Of a DNA stretch of 10,638 nucleotides, positions 1 through 8,264 are shown piece after piece. Made by a program: the position numbers and the translations under genes. This DNA is from an uncultured Anaerolineales bacterium (lineage in GTDB: Bacteria > Chloroflexota > Anaerolineae > Anaerolineales > UBA11657), in contig CAJWIA010000033.1 in the NCBI GenBank assembly GCA_913040765.1, positions 1 to 10,638 of the forward strand, given 5' to 3'. Under the pieces are notes generated by a model. The model ran no database searches. It worked only from the letters and a program-made list of their open reading frames with translations, and had not been told where the DNA came from. Position 1 is the stretch's first letter, and each line of letters starts with the position of its first letter.

Positions 1-888
1 AAATTCGACAAGTATGTCAGATTGTATCTTAATAATTTGATAGACGCTCTCAGAATCAAAATATACGTGAACAGTAGCTATATCGAAATAGAAGTTATTA
101 GATGTTGCATCTTTATCATTTGCCACTATTTCTAGTAGACGGCGGAGATAAGGTTCCCTTCCATACACTACATCATGCCAATAAGTCAGCCCACCCAAAT
201 GAATGACTGCGTCAGGGTCAATTTCTTTAGCTACAATGTATGCTACTTTTACTAGACGATAATAATCTTCGGCAGAACCGTCAAATTGCGCACCTGGATG
301 ATCAAAAGATATATCTGGTTCATTCCATATAATCCAATGTTTTATCTGATCACCATATTCATATACAATGCGCCGAACAAAATTTGCCCAGTGATTGCCA
401 GGATCCGAAACAGGCAAATACAATCCTTCCGGCACCCCCCTATGAGGCAACCCTTTAGTAGCCCATTCTGGTGTGCCAATCAATAACGCAGCAAGCTCCC
501 TGCTATTCTTTACCGCAGTATCAAACCATTCATTTTGTAGTAGTGAGTGCTCAATACTATTTCGGTAAATTGGGTCACCATATTGCTCAATAATTTCTAA
601 TCCATGAGGATAAACAGGAGTCCAACTATTAGGCCCCAACGGTTGTACACGGTACCACTCTATTACAACACGGTCCCAGCCCACTTCCCATTTGTTAGCA
701 ATATGTGATGCCTGATATGATTCCACTATCCCAAAACGCGGATCGGGTTTGGTATCATCAGCCCTAACAGTAACCGTTGGAATCATCAGTACAGCCATTA
801 AGGCAACCATTATAATTATCAACAGTAATGACAACCGATTAAACGCCAAGTGATTTAACAAGCTGAAATTAGACATATAATTAGACAT
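1..888 (-). CDS. Secreted clan GH-A glycoside hydrolase, GH39/GH5-like (partial, C-terminus beyond window)
   Basis: My own minus-strand reading is open from 888 to the window edge, giving 296 residues and no stop. An in-frame TGA at 901-903 limits the start to ATG 888 or ATG 876. A hydrophobic stretch at about residues 19-36 followed by VRA-DD near 43/44 looks like a signal peptide, so the enzyme is probably exported. The mature part reads as a TIM-barrel glycosidase: FGIVESY near 52-58, GTPEWA near 138-143, and HWIIWNEPD at 184-192, where the NEP glutamate (E190) is the expected clan GH-A acid/base. A later segment reads IATVHVYFD. The second catalytic Glu (nucleophile) should lie beyond the left edge. 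WNEPD is typical of GH39 and related beta-glycosidases, but the substrate cannot be told. It is transcribed divergently from the lipoprotein gene. No clear Shine-Dalgarno precedes either start. The family call is firm at clan level and weak at family level. Confidence 0.82.
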   Translation of the reverse strand, partial: MSNYMSNFSLLNHLAFNRLSLLLIIIMVALMAVLMIPTVTVRADDTKPDPRFGIVESYQASHIANKWEVGWDRVVIEWYRVQPLGPNSWTPVYPHGLEIIEQYGDPIYRNSIEHSLLQNEWFDTAVKNSRELAALLIGTPEWATKGLPHRGVPEGLYLPVSDPGNHWANFVRRIVYEYGDQIKHWIIWNEPDISFDHPGAQFDGSAEDYYRLVKVAYIVAKEIDPDAVIHLGGLTYWHDVVYGREPYLRRLLEIVANDKDATSNNFYFDIATVHVYFDSESVYQIIKIQSDILVEF

Positions 889-904
889 ATATTGAACATA
901 TCAT
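869..904. repeat. 12-bp imperfect tandem repeat at the hydrolase start codon
   Basis: TTAGACATATAA (869-880) is followed directly by TTAGACATATAT (881-892), matching at 11 of 12 positions. A third, decayed copy, TTGAACATAT, begins at 892. On the minus strand the first two copies each encode Met-Ser-Asn in frame, so the glycosidase has two candidate ATG starts, at 888 and 876. The third copy carries an ATG out of frame. It also overlaps an 11-bp palindrome, CATATCATATG, at 897-907. This is seen directly. Any regulatory role is speculation. Confidence 0.6.
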
Positions 905-920
905 ATGATGAAACAACAAC

Positions 921-949
921 TCAACATCCAGAATACTATAGCGTATAAT
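921..949 (+). promoter_or_regulatory. Candidate sigma-70-type promoter for the lipoprotein operon
   Basis: A perfect -10 hexamer TATAAT lies at 944-949. A weak -35 match, TCAACA (4 of 6 to consensus), lies at 921-926, and the spacer is 17 bp. Transcription would begin near 956, only about 10 bases before the ATG at 967. No Shine-Dalgarno is visible there, so the message may be almost leaderless. The region is AT-rich, so a chance match is possible. Confidence 0.35.
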
Positions 950-966
950 TTATATCCTAGAATAGC

Positions 967-2496
967 ATGAAACCGCAACGACTAATTTACTCTACGATCA
1001 CGTCAATCTGTTTATTTACCACGTCATGTGTAAATAACACAGAAACTAGACAGGATGCTACGCCCACTCTGGCACCTCCTCAAGTCAGCATCACTATCAC
1101 TACAGCTGAACCCAATGTGCTTCCGCAACCTACTCGTAAAACTATCACTCAATCAATTACACCAACAACTGAAGTCTACACTCCAGATACTTATTATTTG
1201 TACAGTGCTCAGAATGGTGATACTTTACCTACAATAGCTCGACGCTTTGTAGTTGATTTAGAACTATTGTGGAGAGCAAACTTAAATCTATCACGTACAG
1301 ATTTTCTGGATAGAAACACTCTCGTAACTGTGCCTGATTTAGATCTCAGCAATTCCATTGATCCTTTCTGGATAATACCTGACAGCGAGGTAGTCTATGG
1401 GCCCGGTCAAGTCAATCTAGATGTTGAGAAAGAAGTTAAAGCTTATCCTGACGGATGGCTCTGGCAAATCGAAGCCGGAAATGACTATCTATTGCCCGGA
1501 TGGAGAGTTGTAAAAGATACAGCTATAGCATATTCAGTTAATCCTAGAATATTGCTAGCACTTATTGAATATCAGAGCGGTTTAGTAACTGGCATCAGCG
1601 ATGCAGAGTCAATAGTACAATACCCACTTAATGTACAAAAATGGAAGTTTGCTAAGCTTCCTAACCAATTAATGTGGGCATCTGAGCAGCTCAATACTGG
1701 TTACTACGGATGGAGACATGGGCGCATCCAACAACTTACTCTTGCTGAAGGAGAACAATATGAACTCGACCCTCGCCTAAACTCTGGCAGCGTAGCAATT
1801 TACTCTTTCTTTGCCCAATTATATTCAAAAGCATTATTTGAACAAGCAATAGGACCAAACGGATTTGCAGCAACATACGAACAACTCTTTGGAGACCCGT
1901 TTAATTTCCAGGTGGATCTATTAGAGCCAGGTCTGAAGCAACCAGAGCTAGCACTTCCATTTAAAGATAATGTTATATGGAATTTTACTGGTGGGCCACA
2001 CAATGCATGGCGAGACTCACCTCCTTGGGCAGCTATCGACTTCGCGCCACAATTAGCTGAGTCTGGTTGTGTTAAAAGCACTGACTGGATTGTGGCTCCT
2101 GCATCAGGTGTAATATCTCGCATTCAGGATGGTGTATTAGCACAAAACTTGGATAATGACCAATCTGAATTAACAGGTTGGACTCTAGTTTATGTGCATT
2201 TGTTACCCGAAAAATACAAGCTCAGAGTAGGCCAACAAGTCGATTATGGCGAACGAATAGGTCGACCCTCTTGTGAGGGAGCTTTCGAAAGCACAGGTAC
2301 TCACCTACATCTAGCACGCAAATACAATGGTGAGTGGATGCCTGCTTCTGGACCTCCCACTTTCTCTCTTGGCGAATGGGATGTCATAGGAGAACATCGT
2401 CCATATCGCGGCAAATTATATAATCGCAACAGTGGCATCACGGTAGAAGCCTGCGCTTGTGTAAATGATAATCAAATATCTAAACCACCCAAATGA
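967..2496 (+). CDS. LysM / transglycosylase-like / M23-like cell-wall lipoprotein
   Basis: The protein has 509 residues. The start is fixed because an in-frame TAG lies three codons upstream. Residues 1-21 form a signal sequence ending in TTSC, a plausible but imperfect lipobox with Cys21, so it is probably a lipid-anchored surface protein. A Thr/Pro-rich linker follows, then a LysM domain at about 76-123 (NGDTLPTIARRF), which should bind peptidoglycan. A middle segment at about 192-208 (NPRILLALIEYQSG) resembles the core helix of soluble lytic transglycosylases, but Gln203 stands where their catalytic Glu is expected. The C-terminal part (about 340-465) is M23/LytM-like: GGPHNAW, AAIDFAP with Asp358, WIVAPASGVI, a VHLL His411, and THLHLA with His446 and His448. 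The usual HxGxD histidine position is Trp354; His345 upstream might substitute. Proteins with GGPHNAW..WAAIDFAP are, to my recollection, frequent in Chloroflexota. It could be an active endopeptidase or a wall-binding regulator. First gene of the plus-strand run. Confidence 0.85.
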   Translation: MKPQRLIYSTITSICLFTTSCVNNTETRQDATPTLAPPQVSITITTAEPNVLPQPTRKTITQSITPTTEVYTPDTYYLYSAQNGDTLPTIARRFVVDLELLWRANLNLSRTDFLDRNTLVTVPDLDLSNSIDPFWIIPDSEVVYGPGQVNLDVEKEVKAYPDGWLWQIEAGNDYLLPGWRVVKDTAIAYSVNPRILLALIEYQSGLVTGISDAESIVQYPLNVQKWKFAKLPNQLMWASEQLNTGYYGWRHGRIQQLTLAEGEQYELDPRLNSGSVAIYSFFAQLYSKALFEQAIGPNGFAATYEQLFGDPFNFQVDLLEPGLKQPELALPFKDNVIWNFTGGPHNAWRDSPPWAAIDFAPQLAESGCVKSTDWIVAPASGVISRIQDGVLAQNLDNDQSELTGWTLVYVHLLPEKYKLRVGQQVDYGERIGRPSCEGAFESTGTHLHLARKYNGEWMPASGPPTFSLGEWDVIGEHRPYRGKLYNRNSGITVEACACVNDNQISKPPK

Positions 2497-2516
2497 CAGA
2501 CATAGATATAATCAAC

Positions 2517-2523
2517 AGAAGGA
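2517..2523 (+). promoter_or_regulatory. Shine-Dalgarno deciding the start of the endonuclease IV-like gene
   Basis: AGAAGGA lies 7 bases before the ATG at 2531. This favours 2531 over the longer in-frame ATG at 2465, which would overlap the lipoprotein gene by 32 bases and add 22 residues that do not look like this fold. Confidence 0.65.
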
Positions 2524-2530
2524 CAAGATA

Positions 2531-3382
2531 ATGACAAAAACTAACTTTCAATTTGGAACGGTTGGATCACCAAAGACCACTCCTAAAAACCCTGGGGGTT
2601 CAGTAGGAGCTATTGCGCAAAGCGCTGCGCTAGGTCTTACAACTCTTGAATTGGGGTGGGTACATTCTGTACGTGTAAAAGAGTCTACTTGCGACAAAAT
2701 CAATGCAGCTTCCGAAGCAAACGGTGTGTCTCTTAGCGTACATGCACCATATTTTATAAACTTAAATGCGAAGGATGAGGAATGGCCCAAAAGTCGCAAA
2801 CGTTTAATGGATGCGGCTCATTATGGAAATTTAGCTGGAGCCACTGACATAATTTTTCATCCCGGTTCATATTTCGGTGCTCCACCTAATGAAGTATTAC
2901 CATTAGTCATAGAAAGACTGAATGGATGTGTTGAGGAGCTAAGAAACTCCTCCAATCCAGTGACACTTCGTCCAGAGACAATGGGTAAAAGTGCGATGCT
3001 TGGATCACTCGAAGATACACTCGAACTTTCCAAAAACGTACCAGGTGTTGTTCCATGTATAGATATTGCGCACTTGCATGCCCGCAATGGTGACGGTACA
3101 ATTAACACTTACCAAGAATTTGAAGATATAATAAAAGCTATAAGCACTACACTAGGCAATGAATACCTCAACAATTTGCACATTCACATCTCTGGAATAG
3201 ACTATGGTCCCAAGGGTGAACGAAAACACTTGACCTTTGAAGAAGGAGACCTAAATTACTTTGATTTTCTTCAAGTATTGTCCGATCACGATTGCTCAGG
3301 TAGACTACTTTGTGAAAGCCCAATAATGGAAGAGGATGCACTGTTAATCAAGAAAGTATGGCAACAAATGCAGAATAGATAA
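2531..3382 (+). CDS. Endonuclease IV-like (Nfo/AP endonuclease 2 superfamily) TIM-barrel protein
   Basis: The 283-residue protein, from the ATG with a good Shine-Dalgarno, matches the metal-dependent TIM-barrel superfamily of endonuclease IV and sugar isomerases, and is closest to archaeal-type Nfo-like proteins. The metal-site motifs appear in order: SVHAPYFINL (His71), IFHPGS (His110), RPETMG (Glu149), CIDIAHLHA (Asp178, His181), LHIHISG (His217/His219), GERKHL (His233) and CESP (Glu262). In E. coli Nfo the sixth block is DRHH; here it is ERKH, so one Asp ligand seems to be replaced by Glu or moved. By family the protein would cut DNA at abasic sites or isomerise a sugar or sugar phosphate; sequence alone does not separate these. 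It lies 34 bases after the lipoprotein and 10 before tdh, so it is probably co-transcribed with the threonine genes. That position hints at metabolism as much as repair. Confidence 0.75.
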   Translation: MTKTNFQFGTVGSPKTTPKNPGGSVGAIAQSAALGLTTLELGWVHSVRVKESTCDKINAASEANGVSLSVHAPYFINLNAKDEEWPKSRKRLMDAAHYGNLAGATDIIFHPGSYFGAPPNEVLPLVIERLNGCVEELRNSSNPVTLRPETMGKSAMLGSLEDTLELSKNVPGVVPCIDIAHLHARNGDGTINTYQEFEDIIKAISTTLGNEYLNNLHIHISGIDYGPKGERKHLTFEEGDLNYFDFLQVLSDHDCSGRLLCESPIMEEDALLIKKVWQQMQNR

Positions 3383-3392
3383 TAATCATTAT

Positions 3393-4424
3393 ATGAAGGC
3401 TCTCGTAAAAACAAGAGCGCAAGTTGGTCTTGAGCTCAAAGAAGTTCCAACTCCTGAACCTGGCCCCGATGACGTGCGCATTCATATAATAAAAAGCTCC
3501 ATTTGCGGTACTGATTTACATATTTATGACTGGGACAATTGGGCATCACATAATATCGACATCCCTCTGACTATAGGGCACGAATATGTAGGAACTGTAG
3601 ACAAAGTTGGCAGCAATGTACATGATTACTCTCCGGGCGATTTAGTGTCAGGAGAAGGTCACATAGTATGCGGGCGATGTCGCAACTGTTTGGCAGGAAG
3701 ACGACATTTGTGCCACGATACACTCGGAGTGGGAATCAATCGTCCAGGTGCTTTTGCAGAGTACCTCATAATACCTGTGGCCAATGTATGGCCTTGCGAT
3801 AGTAAAATACCTCTGGAAATACTAACCTGTTTTGATCCTCTAGGTAATGCCACACATGCAGCATTATCATTCAATGTAATCGGTGAGGATGTACTCATTA
3901 CGGGTGCGGGCCCCATTGGTCTTATGGCAGCTTCAATAGTACGTCATACAGGTGCACGTCACGTAGTAATCACCGATCCAAATCCTTATAGGCTTGCATT
4001 AGCTAATAAGATGGGCGTTAGTATGGCTATAAACCCTAGTGAACAGACTGTCACGGATATAATGAATCATCTAGGTATGAAAGAGGGATTCGATGTTGGA
4101 CTAGAAATGTCTGGTAGTCCAAAAGCGTTAGACTCCATACTAAAAAACATGAGCCACGGAGGAAAAATAGCTTTGCTTGGATTACTTCCGAACACCACAA
4201 CTACAGCTTGGAACAAAGTAATTTTCCATGGATTAACTATTAAGGGCATCTACGGTAGAGAGATGTTTGAAACTTGGTACAAAATGACTAGTATGTTGCA
4301 ATCTGGATTAGATATCTCTGAGGTAGTAACCCATCAAATGAGTTATAAGGATTTCAGCAATGGTTTTGACTTGATGCGTACCGGTCAATGCGGAAAAGTA
4401 GTGTTGGACTGGGAACAAATATAG
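3393..4424 (+). CDS. tdh: L-threonine 3-dehydrogenase
   Basis: This zinc- and NAD-dependent cytosolic enzyme oxidises L-threonine to 2-amino-3-ketobutyrate. The protein has 343 residues (E. coli Tdh has 341) and aligns end to end from memory. Catalytic zinc residues are Cys38 (SSICGTD) and His63-Glu64 (GHEYVG). The structural zinc cysteines 93, 96, 99 and 107 sit in CGRCRNC and HLC. The Rossmann glycine motif GAGPIG is at 171-176 with an acidic Asp195 in VITD, consistent with NAD. Family-specific strings include INRPGAFAEYL, GFDVGLEMSG and KGIYGREMFETWYKM, which separate Tdh from other medium-chain dehydrogenases. The start gives the conserved MKAL terminus, although no strong Shine-Dalgarno is seen in the 10-base gap. 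It runs directly into kbl, so the unstable ketobutyrate can be passed on at once. Confidence 0.95.
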   Translation: MKALVKTRAQVGLELKEVPTPEPGPDDVRIHIIKSSICGTDLHIYDWDNWASHNIDIPLTIGHEYVGTVDKVGSNVHDYSPGDLVSGEGHIVCGRCRNCLAGRRHLCHDTLGVGINRPGAFAEYLIIPVANVWPCDSKIPLEILTCFDPLGNATHAALSFNVIGEDVLITGAGPIGLMAASIVRHTGARHVVITDPNPYRLALANKMGVSMAINPSEQTVTDIMNHLGMKEGFDVGLEMSGSPKALDSILKNMSHGGKIALLGLLPNTTTTAWNKVIFHGLTIKGIYGREMFETWYKMTSMLQSGLDISEVVTHQMSYKDFSNGFDLMRTGQCGKVVLDWEQI

Positions 4425-5621
4425 ATGTTCGACAATATACGCAATCATATTCTACAAGAACTAAAAAACATCGAGGATTCTGGACTATACAAAAACGAGA
4501 GGCTAATTAATGGTCCACAACAATCTAAGATTCTGGTGCGCGGTGACCAAGAAGTAATCAATCTGTGTTCAAACAATTATTTAGGTTTAGCAAATCATCC
4601 AGATATCATTGCCAGTGCTCATGAAAGCCTTGATTTCTGGGGTTATGGTATGTCATCAGTACGTTTTATTTGTGGAACCCAGGTAATACACAAGAACTTA
4701 GAGGATGCCACCAGCGCTTTCCTTGGCACTGAAGATACTATCCTATACACATCCTGTTTCGATGCCAATGCCGGACTTTATGAGACATTGCTAGGTCCAG
4801 AAGACGCAATTATAAGTGACGAGCTAAACCACGCCAGCATAATCGACGGAATCAGATTGTGTAAAGCAACCAAATACAGATTTAGAAACGGTGATATGAA
4901 CGACTTGGAAAAGCAATTAAAAGCCTGTAAATCAGCTAGATTTCGCATGATAGCTACCGATGGAGTCTTCTCTATGGATGGTACCATTGCAAACTTAGGG
5001 ACAATATGTGACCTAGCAGATAAACATCAGGCTATAGTCATGGTCGATGATTCGCACGCTGTTGGAGTTCTGGGAAAATCTGGTCGTGGCACTCATGAAT
5101 ACTGCAAAGTTATGGGCCGAGTCGATATTATTACTGGCACATTTGGCAAAGCACTAGGAGGAGCAAGCGGAGGTTACACAAGTGGCAGACATGAAATCAT
5201 ATCTTTACTCAGACAACGTTCTAGACCTTATTTGTTCTCTAACACTTTGGCTCCAAGCATAGTTTGTGCGTCTCTAAAATCTTTGGAGATATTGTCAAAA
5301 TCTAATGAGCTGCGCAACAAGTTAGAATCCAATACAATCTATTTTAGAAAAGCAATGTCTGAAATAGGTTTTGAAATACCAGATGGTGAACATCCTATAT
5401 TACCTATTATGCTAGGGGATGAACTAGTCGCACGCAATATGGCTGAACGTCTACTGGAACTTGGAATATACGTGATAGGATTTTCCTATCCAGTTGTGCC
5501 CAAGGGTAAAGCTCGCATACGTGTTCAGATGTCTGCCGCTCACAATCAATATGACTTAGATTGCTCTCTCAAAGCCTTTAATCAAGTGATGCAGGAGATG
5601 TCTGCTACTTCCCCCCTATAA
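4425..5621 (+). CDS. kbl: 2-amino-3-ketobutyrate CoA ligase (glycine C-acetyltransferase)
   Basis: This PLP-dependent alpha-oxoamine synthase cleaves 2-amino-3-ketobutyrate with CoA to glycine and acetyl-CoA, the second step after Tdh. It has 398 residues, the same length as E. coli Kbl. Visible family features are [14 protein letters not shown] near 46-59, SVRFICGTQ near 78-86, [11 protein letters not shown] near 132-142, TDGVFSMDG near 178-186, VDDSHAVG at 207-214 for cofactor binding, and [14 protein letters not shown], whose Lys242 is the expected Schiff-base lysine. The ATG directly follows the tdh TAG with no gap, so translation is probably coupled. The order tdh-kbl is the reverse of the E. 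coli kbl-tdh operon. Related enzymes (8-amino-7-oxononanoate synthase, 5-aminolevulinate synthase, serine palmitoyltransferase) are possible on fold alone, but length, motifs and the tdh neighbour favour Kbl. Confidence 0.94.
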   Translation: MFDNIRNHILQELKNIEDSGLYKNERLINGPQQSKILVRGDQEVINLCSNNYLGLANHPDIIASAHESLDFWGYGMSSVRFICGTQVIHKNLEDATSAFLGTEDTILYTSCFDANAGLYETLLGPEDAIISDELNHASIIDGIRLCKATKYRFRNGDMNDLEKQLKACKSARFRMIATDGVFSMDGTIANLGTICDLADKHQAIVMVDDSHAVGVLGKSGRGTHEYCKVMGRVDIITGTFGKALGGASGGYTSGRHEIISLLRQRSRPYLFSNTLAPSIVCASLKSLEILSKSNELRNKLESNTIYFRKAMSEIGFEIPDGEHPILPIMLGDELVARNMAERLLELGIYVIGFSYPVVPKGKARIRVQMSAAHNQYDLDCSLKAFNQVMQEMSATSPL

Positions 5622-5675
5622 TTATTTGTTATAAGCCCTAATATAGGTTACACTTCTGTTGTAATTGTGTGCGTC
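5622..5675. other. Convergent junction between kbl and the LLM gene
   Basis: These 54 bases separate two converging transcription units. I see only weak AT-rich hairpin potential (TATAA..TTATA across 5619-5636, a 4-bp CCTA/TAGG stem near 5637-5647) and no GC-rich stem followed by a T run, so no terminator is called. Confidence 0.5.
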
Positions 5676-6671
5676 CTACTTACTTGGTGCAAATGTATCC
5701 ATCATCAGATAAGGATCTCCTAATGGGTAAAGAATAGGACAAGTACATCCTCTTTCAATGTACTCATTTACACGAGCTCGAGCTTCATCGGGTGTGCCAG
5801 TAGCACTAATACTCAAAACGAACTCATCAGGCACATGTTGCATAGCTTCTATAATTTGATCCTTACTAGCAGGCCAACCCAATATTTTCTGAACCTTTTC
5901 AACAATATCAGCAGACACACCAGAAGCTTGAGCAATATGCGGTTGCTGCGCCAAATACTGAGTGAGCAACGTTTTGGCGCCCTCGATAGCCTTGGCTCGA
6001 TCCTCGTGTACAGAACATACTATTAATTGTGGTCGATCAATTTCATCCAAGTCACGACCAACGCGTTTAGCGCCGTCTTCTAATTGTTGTATAGCCCTAT
6101 CATTATAATTCGGTGGCACACAGTAATTTAGGACAACACCATCAGCAATCTCACCTGTTAGTTCCATCATTTTTGGTCCGGTTGCTCCGATATAGATTGG
6201 CACATTCCTTGCCTCTGATCGACCGTGAACTACATCGAGCTCTACACCTTTAAGCTGATGAAATTCACCTTCAAAGGTGACATTCTGAAGTGCGAGCAGC
6301 TTGCGTAACAGGTCAACAGTCTCTCTCATTGCCAAAAGAGGTCTGCGACGACGAATTCCCACATTGGATGCTAAAGGATCCCACCACGCTCCTATTCCAC
6401 AAATAATACGGTCAGGTGCGAGATCATCCAACGTAAGTAAGGTCGACGCTAATAATCCAATGTTGCGTGTCCAATTATTAATTACACCAGAACCCACCTT
6501 GATTTTCGATGTGTGTGCTGCGAACGCAGCCATGGGTACTATCGCATCCCTTACTAACCTACTTTCTGCCTGCCACACTGCTTCAAATCCTTTCTTCTCT
6601 GCATACTGAGCATACTTGATTCCATCAGCCAGAGAATGCGCATCTTGTAGATAAAGTGCTACCCTATCCAT
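5676..6671 (-). CDS. LLM-class F420-dependent oxidoreductase (Mer/FGD-like)
   Basis: The 331-residue protein has a luciferase-like monooxygenase TIM-barrel fold. Motifs visible are [17 protein letters not shown] near 17-33, [13 protein letters not shown] near 58-70 (the strand that carries the non-prolyl cis peptide in F420 enzymes), [19 protein letters not shown] near 81-99, and [20 protein letters not shown] near 158-177. The last resembles methylenetetrahydromethanopterin reductase and its bacterial relatives. The expected cofactor is F420 rather than FMN because of this resemblance and because the gene is the last of an F420 biosynthesis operon. The substrate is unknown: many bacterial homologues are listed as LLM oxidoreductases of no assigned function. 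The ATG at 6671 overlaps the cofC stop by 8 bases and has a strong AGGAGGT 8 bases upstream. Its 3' end converges on kbl. Confidence 0.85.
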   Translation of the reverse strand: MDRVALYLQDAHSLADGIKYAQYAEKKGFEAVWQAESRLVRDAIVPMAAFAAHTSKIKVGSGVINNWTRNIGLLASTLLTLDDLAPDRIICGIGAWWDPLASNVGIRRRRPLLAMRETVDLLRKLLALQNVTFEGEFHQLKGVELDVVHGRSEARNVPIYIGATGPKMMELTGEIADGVVLNYCVPPNYNDRAIQQLEDGAKRVGRDLDEIDRPQLIVCSVHEDRAKAIEGAKTLLTQYLAQQPHIAQASGVSADIVEKVQKILGWPASKDQIIEAMQHVPDEFVLSISATGTPDEARARVNEYIERGCTCPILYPLGDPYLMMDTFAPSK

Positions 6672-7296
6672 GTCTCTGCACCTCCTGTTGTTGAGTATTT
6701 ACCGCTACATTATTTAGTCGTCTAAAATCATCTGGTTCATCGACATCAAATTCAACGTTAGAAAGACGGTATACATACAATTCCGCTCCAACACGTTTCG
6801 CTTCCTCTTTGTGATTTGACAGACTGTCTTTACCAAACTTATATCGTAACATGCCAGGTGGTCTTATGAAAAGCGCATTGGTTCCAACCCCATGTTGATC
6901 AGGCACAATCCTGACCAATCTATCAGAATATTCTGTAGCAATGATTTTTTCCACGTCCTCTCTTGTCAGCAACGGTAAATCTGCAGGAAGAACCAATAAT
7001 CCTTTAGCACCATACGTCATTGTCACCAATGTTGCCTGATGTAATGCACTGTTTAAATCTGAAGGACTATCCTCTTGAACTGTGAAAACCCCTTGCTTGT
7101 CAGCCAATTGTAAAACACTTTTATCATTACTTATTACTATTGTCTTTTCAATAAATTCCGATTCGTTCAGCAGACTTAAAGTGCGTGTTAGTAAACTGCA
7201 AATTAGCTCGCGCCTTGCATCCACAGAAAGCACATCAGACAACCGGCTTTTGCTATAATCCAAGTTCTTCACCGGAACAATCGCCCAATTAGTCAT
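6664..7296 (-). CDS. cofC: Phospholactate/phosphoenolpyruvate guanylyltransferase
   Basis: This nucleotidyltransferase of F420 biosynthesis transfers GMP from GTP to a phosphorylated three-carbon acid: 2-phospholactate in archaea, phosphoenolpyruvate in the mycobacterial homologue FbiD. It has 210 residues, the usual size. Motifs are [13 protein letters not shown] at 7-19 (nucleotide-binding loop), LPADLPLL at 103-110 (metal-binding aspartate), GVGTNALF at 136-143, FGKDSLSNH at 154-162 and FDVDEPDDF at 183-191. The last 15 or so residues form a polar tail ([11 protein letters not shown]) that overlaps the next start. It begins 5 bases after the cofD stop, with only a weak AGGT just upstream, so coupling to cofD is likely. 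An FbiB-type reductase in the same operon suggests that phosphoenolpyruvate is the substrate, which would make fbiD an equally valid name. That choice is inference. Confidence 0.92.
   Translation of the reverse strand: MTNWAIVPVKNLDYSKSRLSDVLSVDARRELICSLLTRTLSLLNESEFIEKTIVISNDKSVLQLADKQGVFTVQEDSPSDLNSALHQATLVTMTYGAKGLLVLPADLPLLTREDVEKIIATEYSDRLVRIVPDQHGVGTNALFIRPPGMLRYKFGKDSLSNHKEEAKRVGAELYVYRLSNVEFDVDEPDDFRRLNNVAVNTQQQEVQRHG
6680..6686 (-). promoter_or_regulatory. Strong Shine-Dalgarno for the LLM gene, inside cofC
   Basis: On the minus strand AGGAGGT lies within the cofC coding end, 8 bases before the LLM ATG at 6671. It sets that start and suggests high or coupled translation of the last gene. 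Confidence 0.7.
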
Positions 7297-7301
7297 GATA
7301 C

Positions 7302-8264
7302 CTAAATGTTTCTCGCTTGAATTTCATTAGCAAAATCCATAATATTGTTTGCAAGACGTTTTTTTACCGTTATCGATGTCATAATCGTGTCTGTTACTAG
7401 TACACGTTGTCCCATTTCTTCTATCTGTCTTGCCTCAGCAGCATCCTTATTGTCAATAACAAAACCGTCTACAATATCTCTGTACTCTTGAGCAACAGAG
7501 AGTGCAGATGGATTGCATCCCAATTCGCGCATCATCTTAGCTGCTGGACCCTTGATAGCTTGACCATCTACTATGGGAGATACAGCTATTATGGGTGCTG
7601 CAATATTCCGCAATTGATTCCGAGCACCTGCTAAAGACAGTATAGGAGCTATACTAACATACGGATTAGAAGGGCAAATTATTACTGCTCTAAGATCTTG
7701 TGCATTAAAAGATTCCGATGCGAGCGGATTAAACACAGCAGTTTGTATCCCTTCAAATTCAAATCCGCACACTTTGGGTGAACATCCAAGACGAACAAAA
7801 TACTCCTGAAATGGAATAGGTCCTATATCTGTATCTACGATAGTCCGTACCGGATCATCAGACATTGGTAATACTCGTACATCAGTCCCCATTGTTGAAC
7901 AAAAATCTGCTGTGATATCACTCAATTTGTCATTGGCATGCATACGATATGTCCGCTGAACATGTGTTGCCAAATCACGATCTCCTAAACGAAACCAGGT
8001 CTCACTACCTATTTCCTGAAGTGCCTCCATAAAATTCCAGCTTTCTAACTCAAGACCCCAACCTGCCTCCAGATTATTAAGGCCACATAACGTATACATT
8101 ACTGTATCTAAGTCTGGGCATATATACAGACCCAAATGCTCAAAGTCATCAGCGGTATTGACTACAACAGTCAATTTGCCAGACTCAAGGACTGCTGCCA
8201 ATCCTTGAGTCAATTTGGCACCACCCACCCCACCAGCTAAGGCTACAACTGACCCTATAGCCAC
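7302..8264 (-). CDS. cofD: 2-phospho-L-lactate/PEP transferase, F420-0 or dehydro-F420-0 synthase
   Basis: CofD (FbiA) joins the guanylylated three-carbon unit made by CofC to the deazaflavin Fo, giving F420-0 or its dehydro form and releasing GMP. The protein has 320 residues, near the family norm. Motifs visible are LAGGVGGAKL at 9-18, VVNTADDFEHLGL at 34-46, CPDLDTVMYTL at 49-59, LGDRDLATH at 93-101, MSDDPVRT at 134-141, CPSNPYVSIAPIL at 197-209 and VSPIVDGQAIKGPAAKM at 228-244. These are diagnostic for the CofD/FbiA family. The start is GTG at 8264, supported by GAGG 7 bases upstream (8272-8275). It overlaps the end of the nitroreductase gene by 10 bases, so translation is probably coupled. 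The bacterial name fbiA applies equally. Confidence 0.95.
   Translation of the reverse strand: MAIGSVVALAGGVGGAKLTQGLAAVLESGKLTVVVNTADDFEHLGLYICPDLDTVMYTLCGLNNLEAGWGLELESWNFMEALQEIGSETWFRLGDRDLATHVQRTYRMHANDKLSDITADFCSTMGTDVRVLPMSDDPVRTIVDTDIGPIPFQEYFVRLGCSPKVCGFEFEGIQTAVFNPLASESFNAQDLRAVIICPSNPYVSIAPILSLAGARNQLRNIAAPIIAVSPIVDGQAIKGPAAKMMRELGCNPSALSVAQEYRDIVDGFVIDNKDAAEARQIEEMGQRVLVTDTIMTSITVKKRLANNIMDFANEIQARNI

Noticed and set aside
286..486. 66-residue plus-strand ORF
   Set aside because: It lies opposite the glycosidase coding sequence, which has clear family motifs including WNEPD in the other strand. It shows no recognisable features of its own.
2465..2530. N-terminal extension of the endonuclease IV-like gene to ATG 2465
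   Set aside because: It overlaps the lipoprotein gene, lacks a good ribosome site, and adds 22 residues unlike the fold. ATG 2531 with AGAAGGA is better.
5619..5647. Terminator hairpin between kbl and the LLM gene
   Set aside because: Stems are only 4-5 bp and AT-rich, with no following T run.
7407..7634. Plus-strand ORFs opposite cofD, the nitroreductase and the LLM gene
   Set aside because: They are antisense shadows of genes with strong family motifs.
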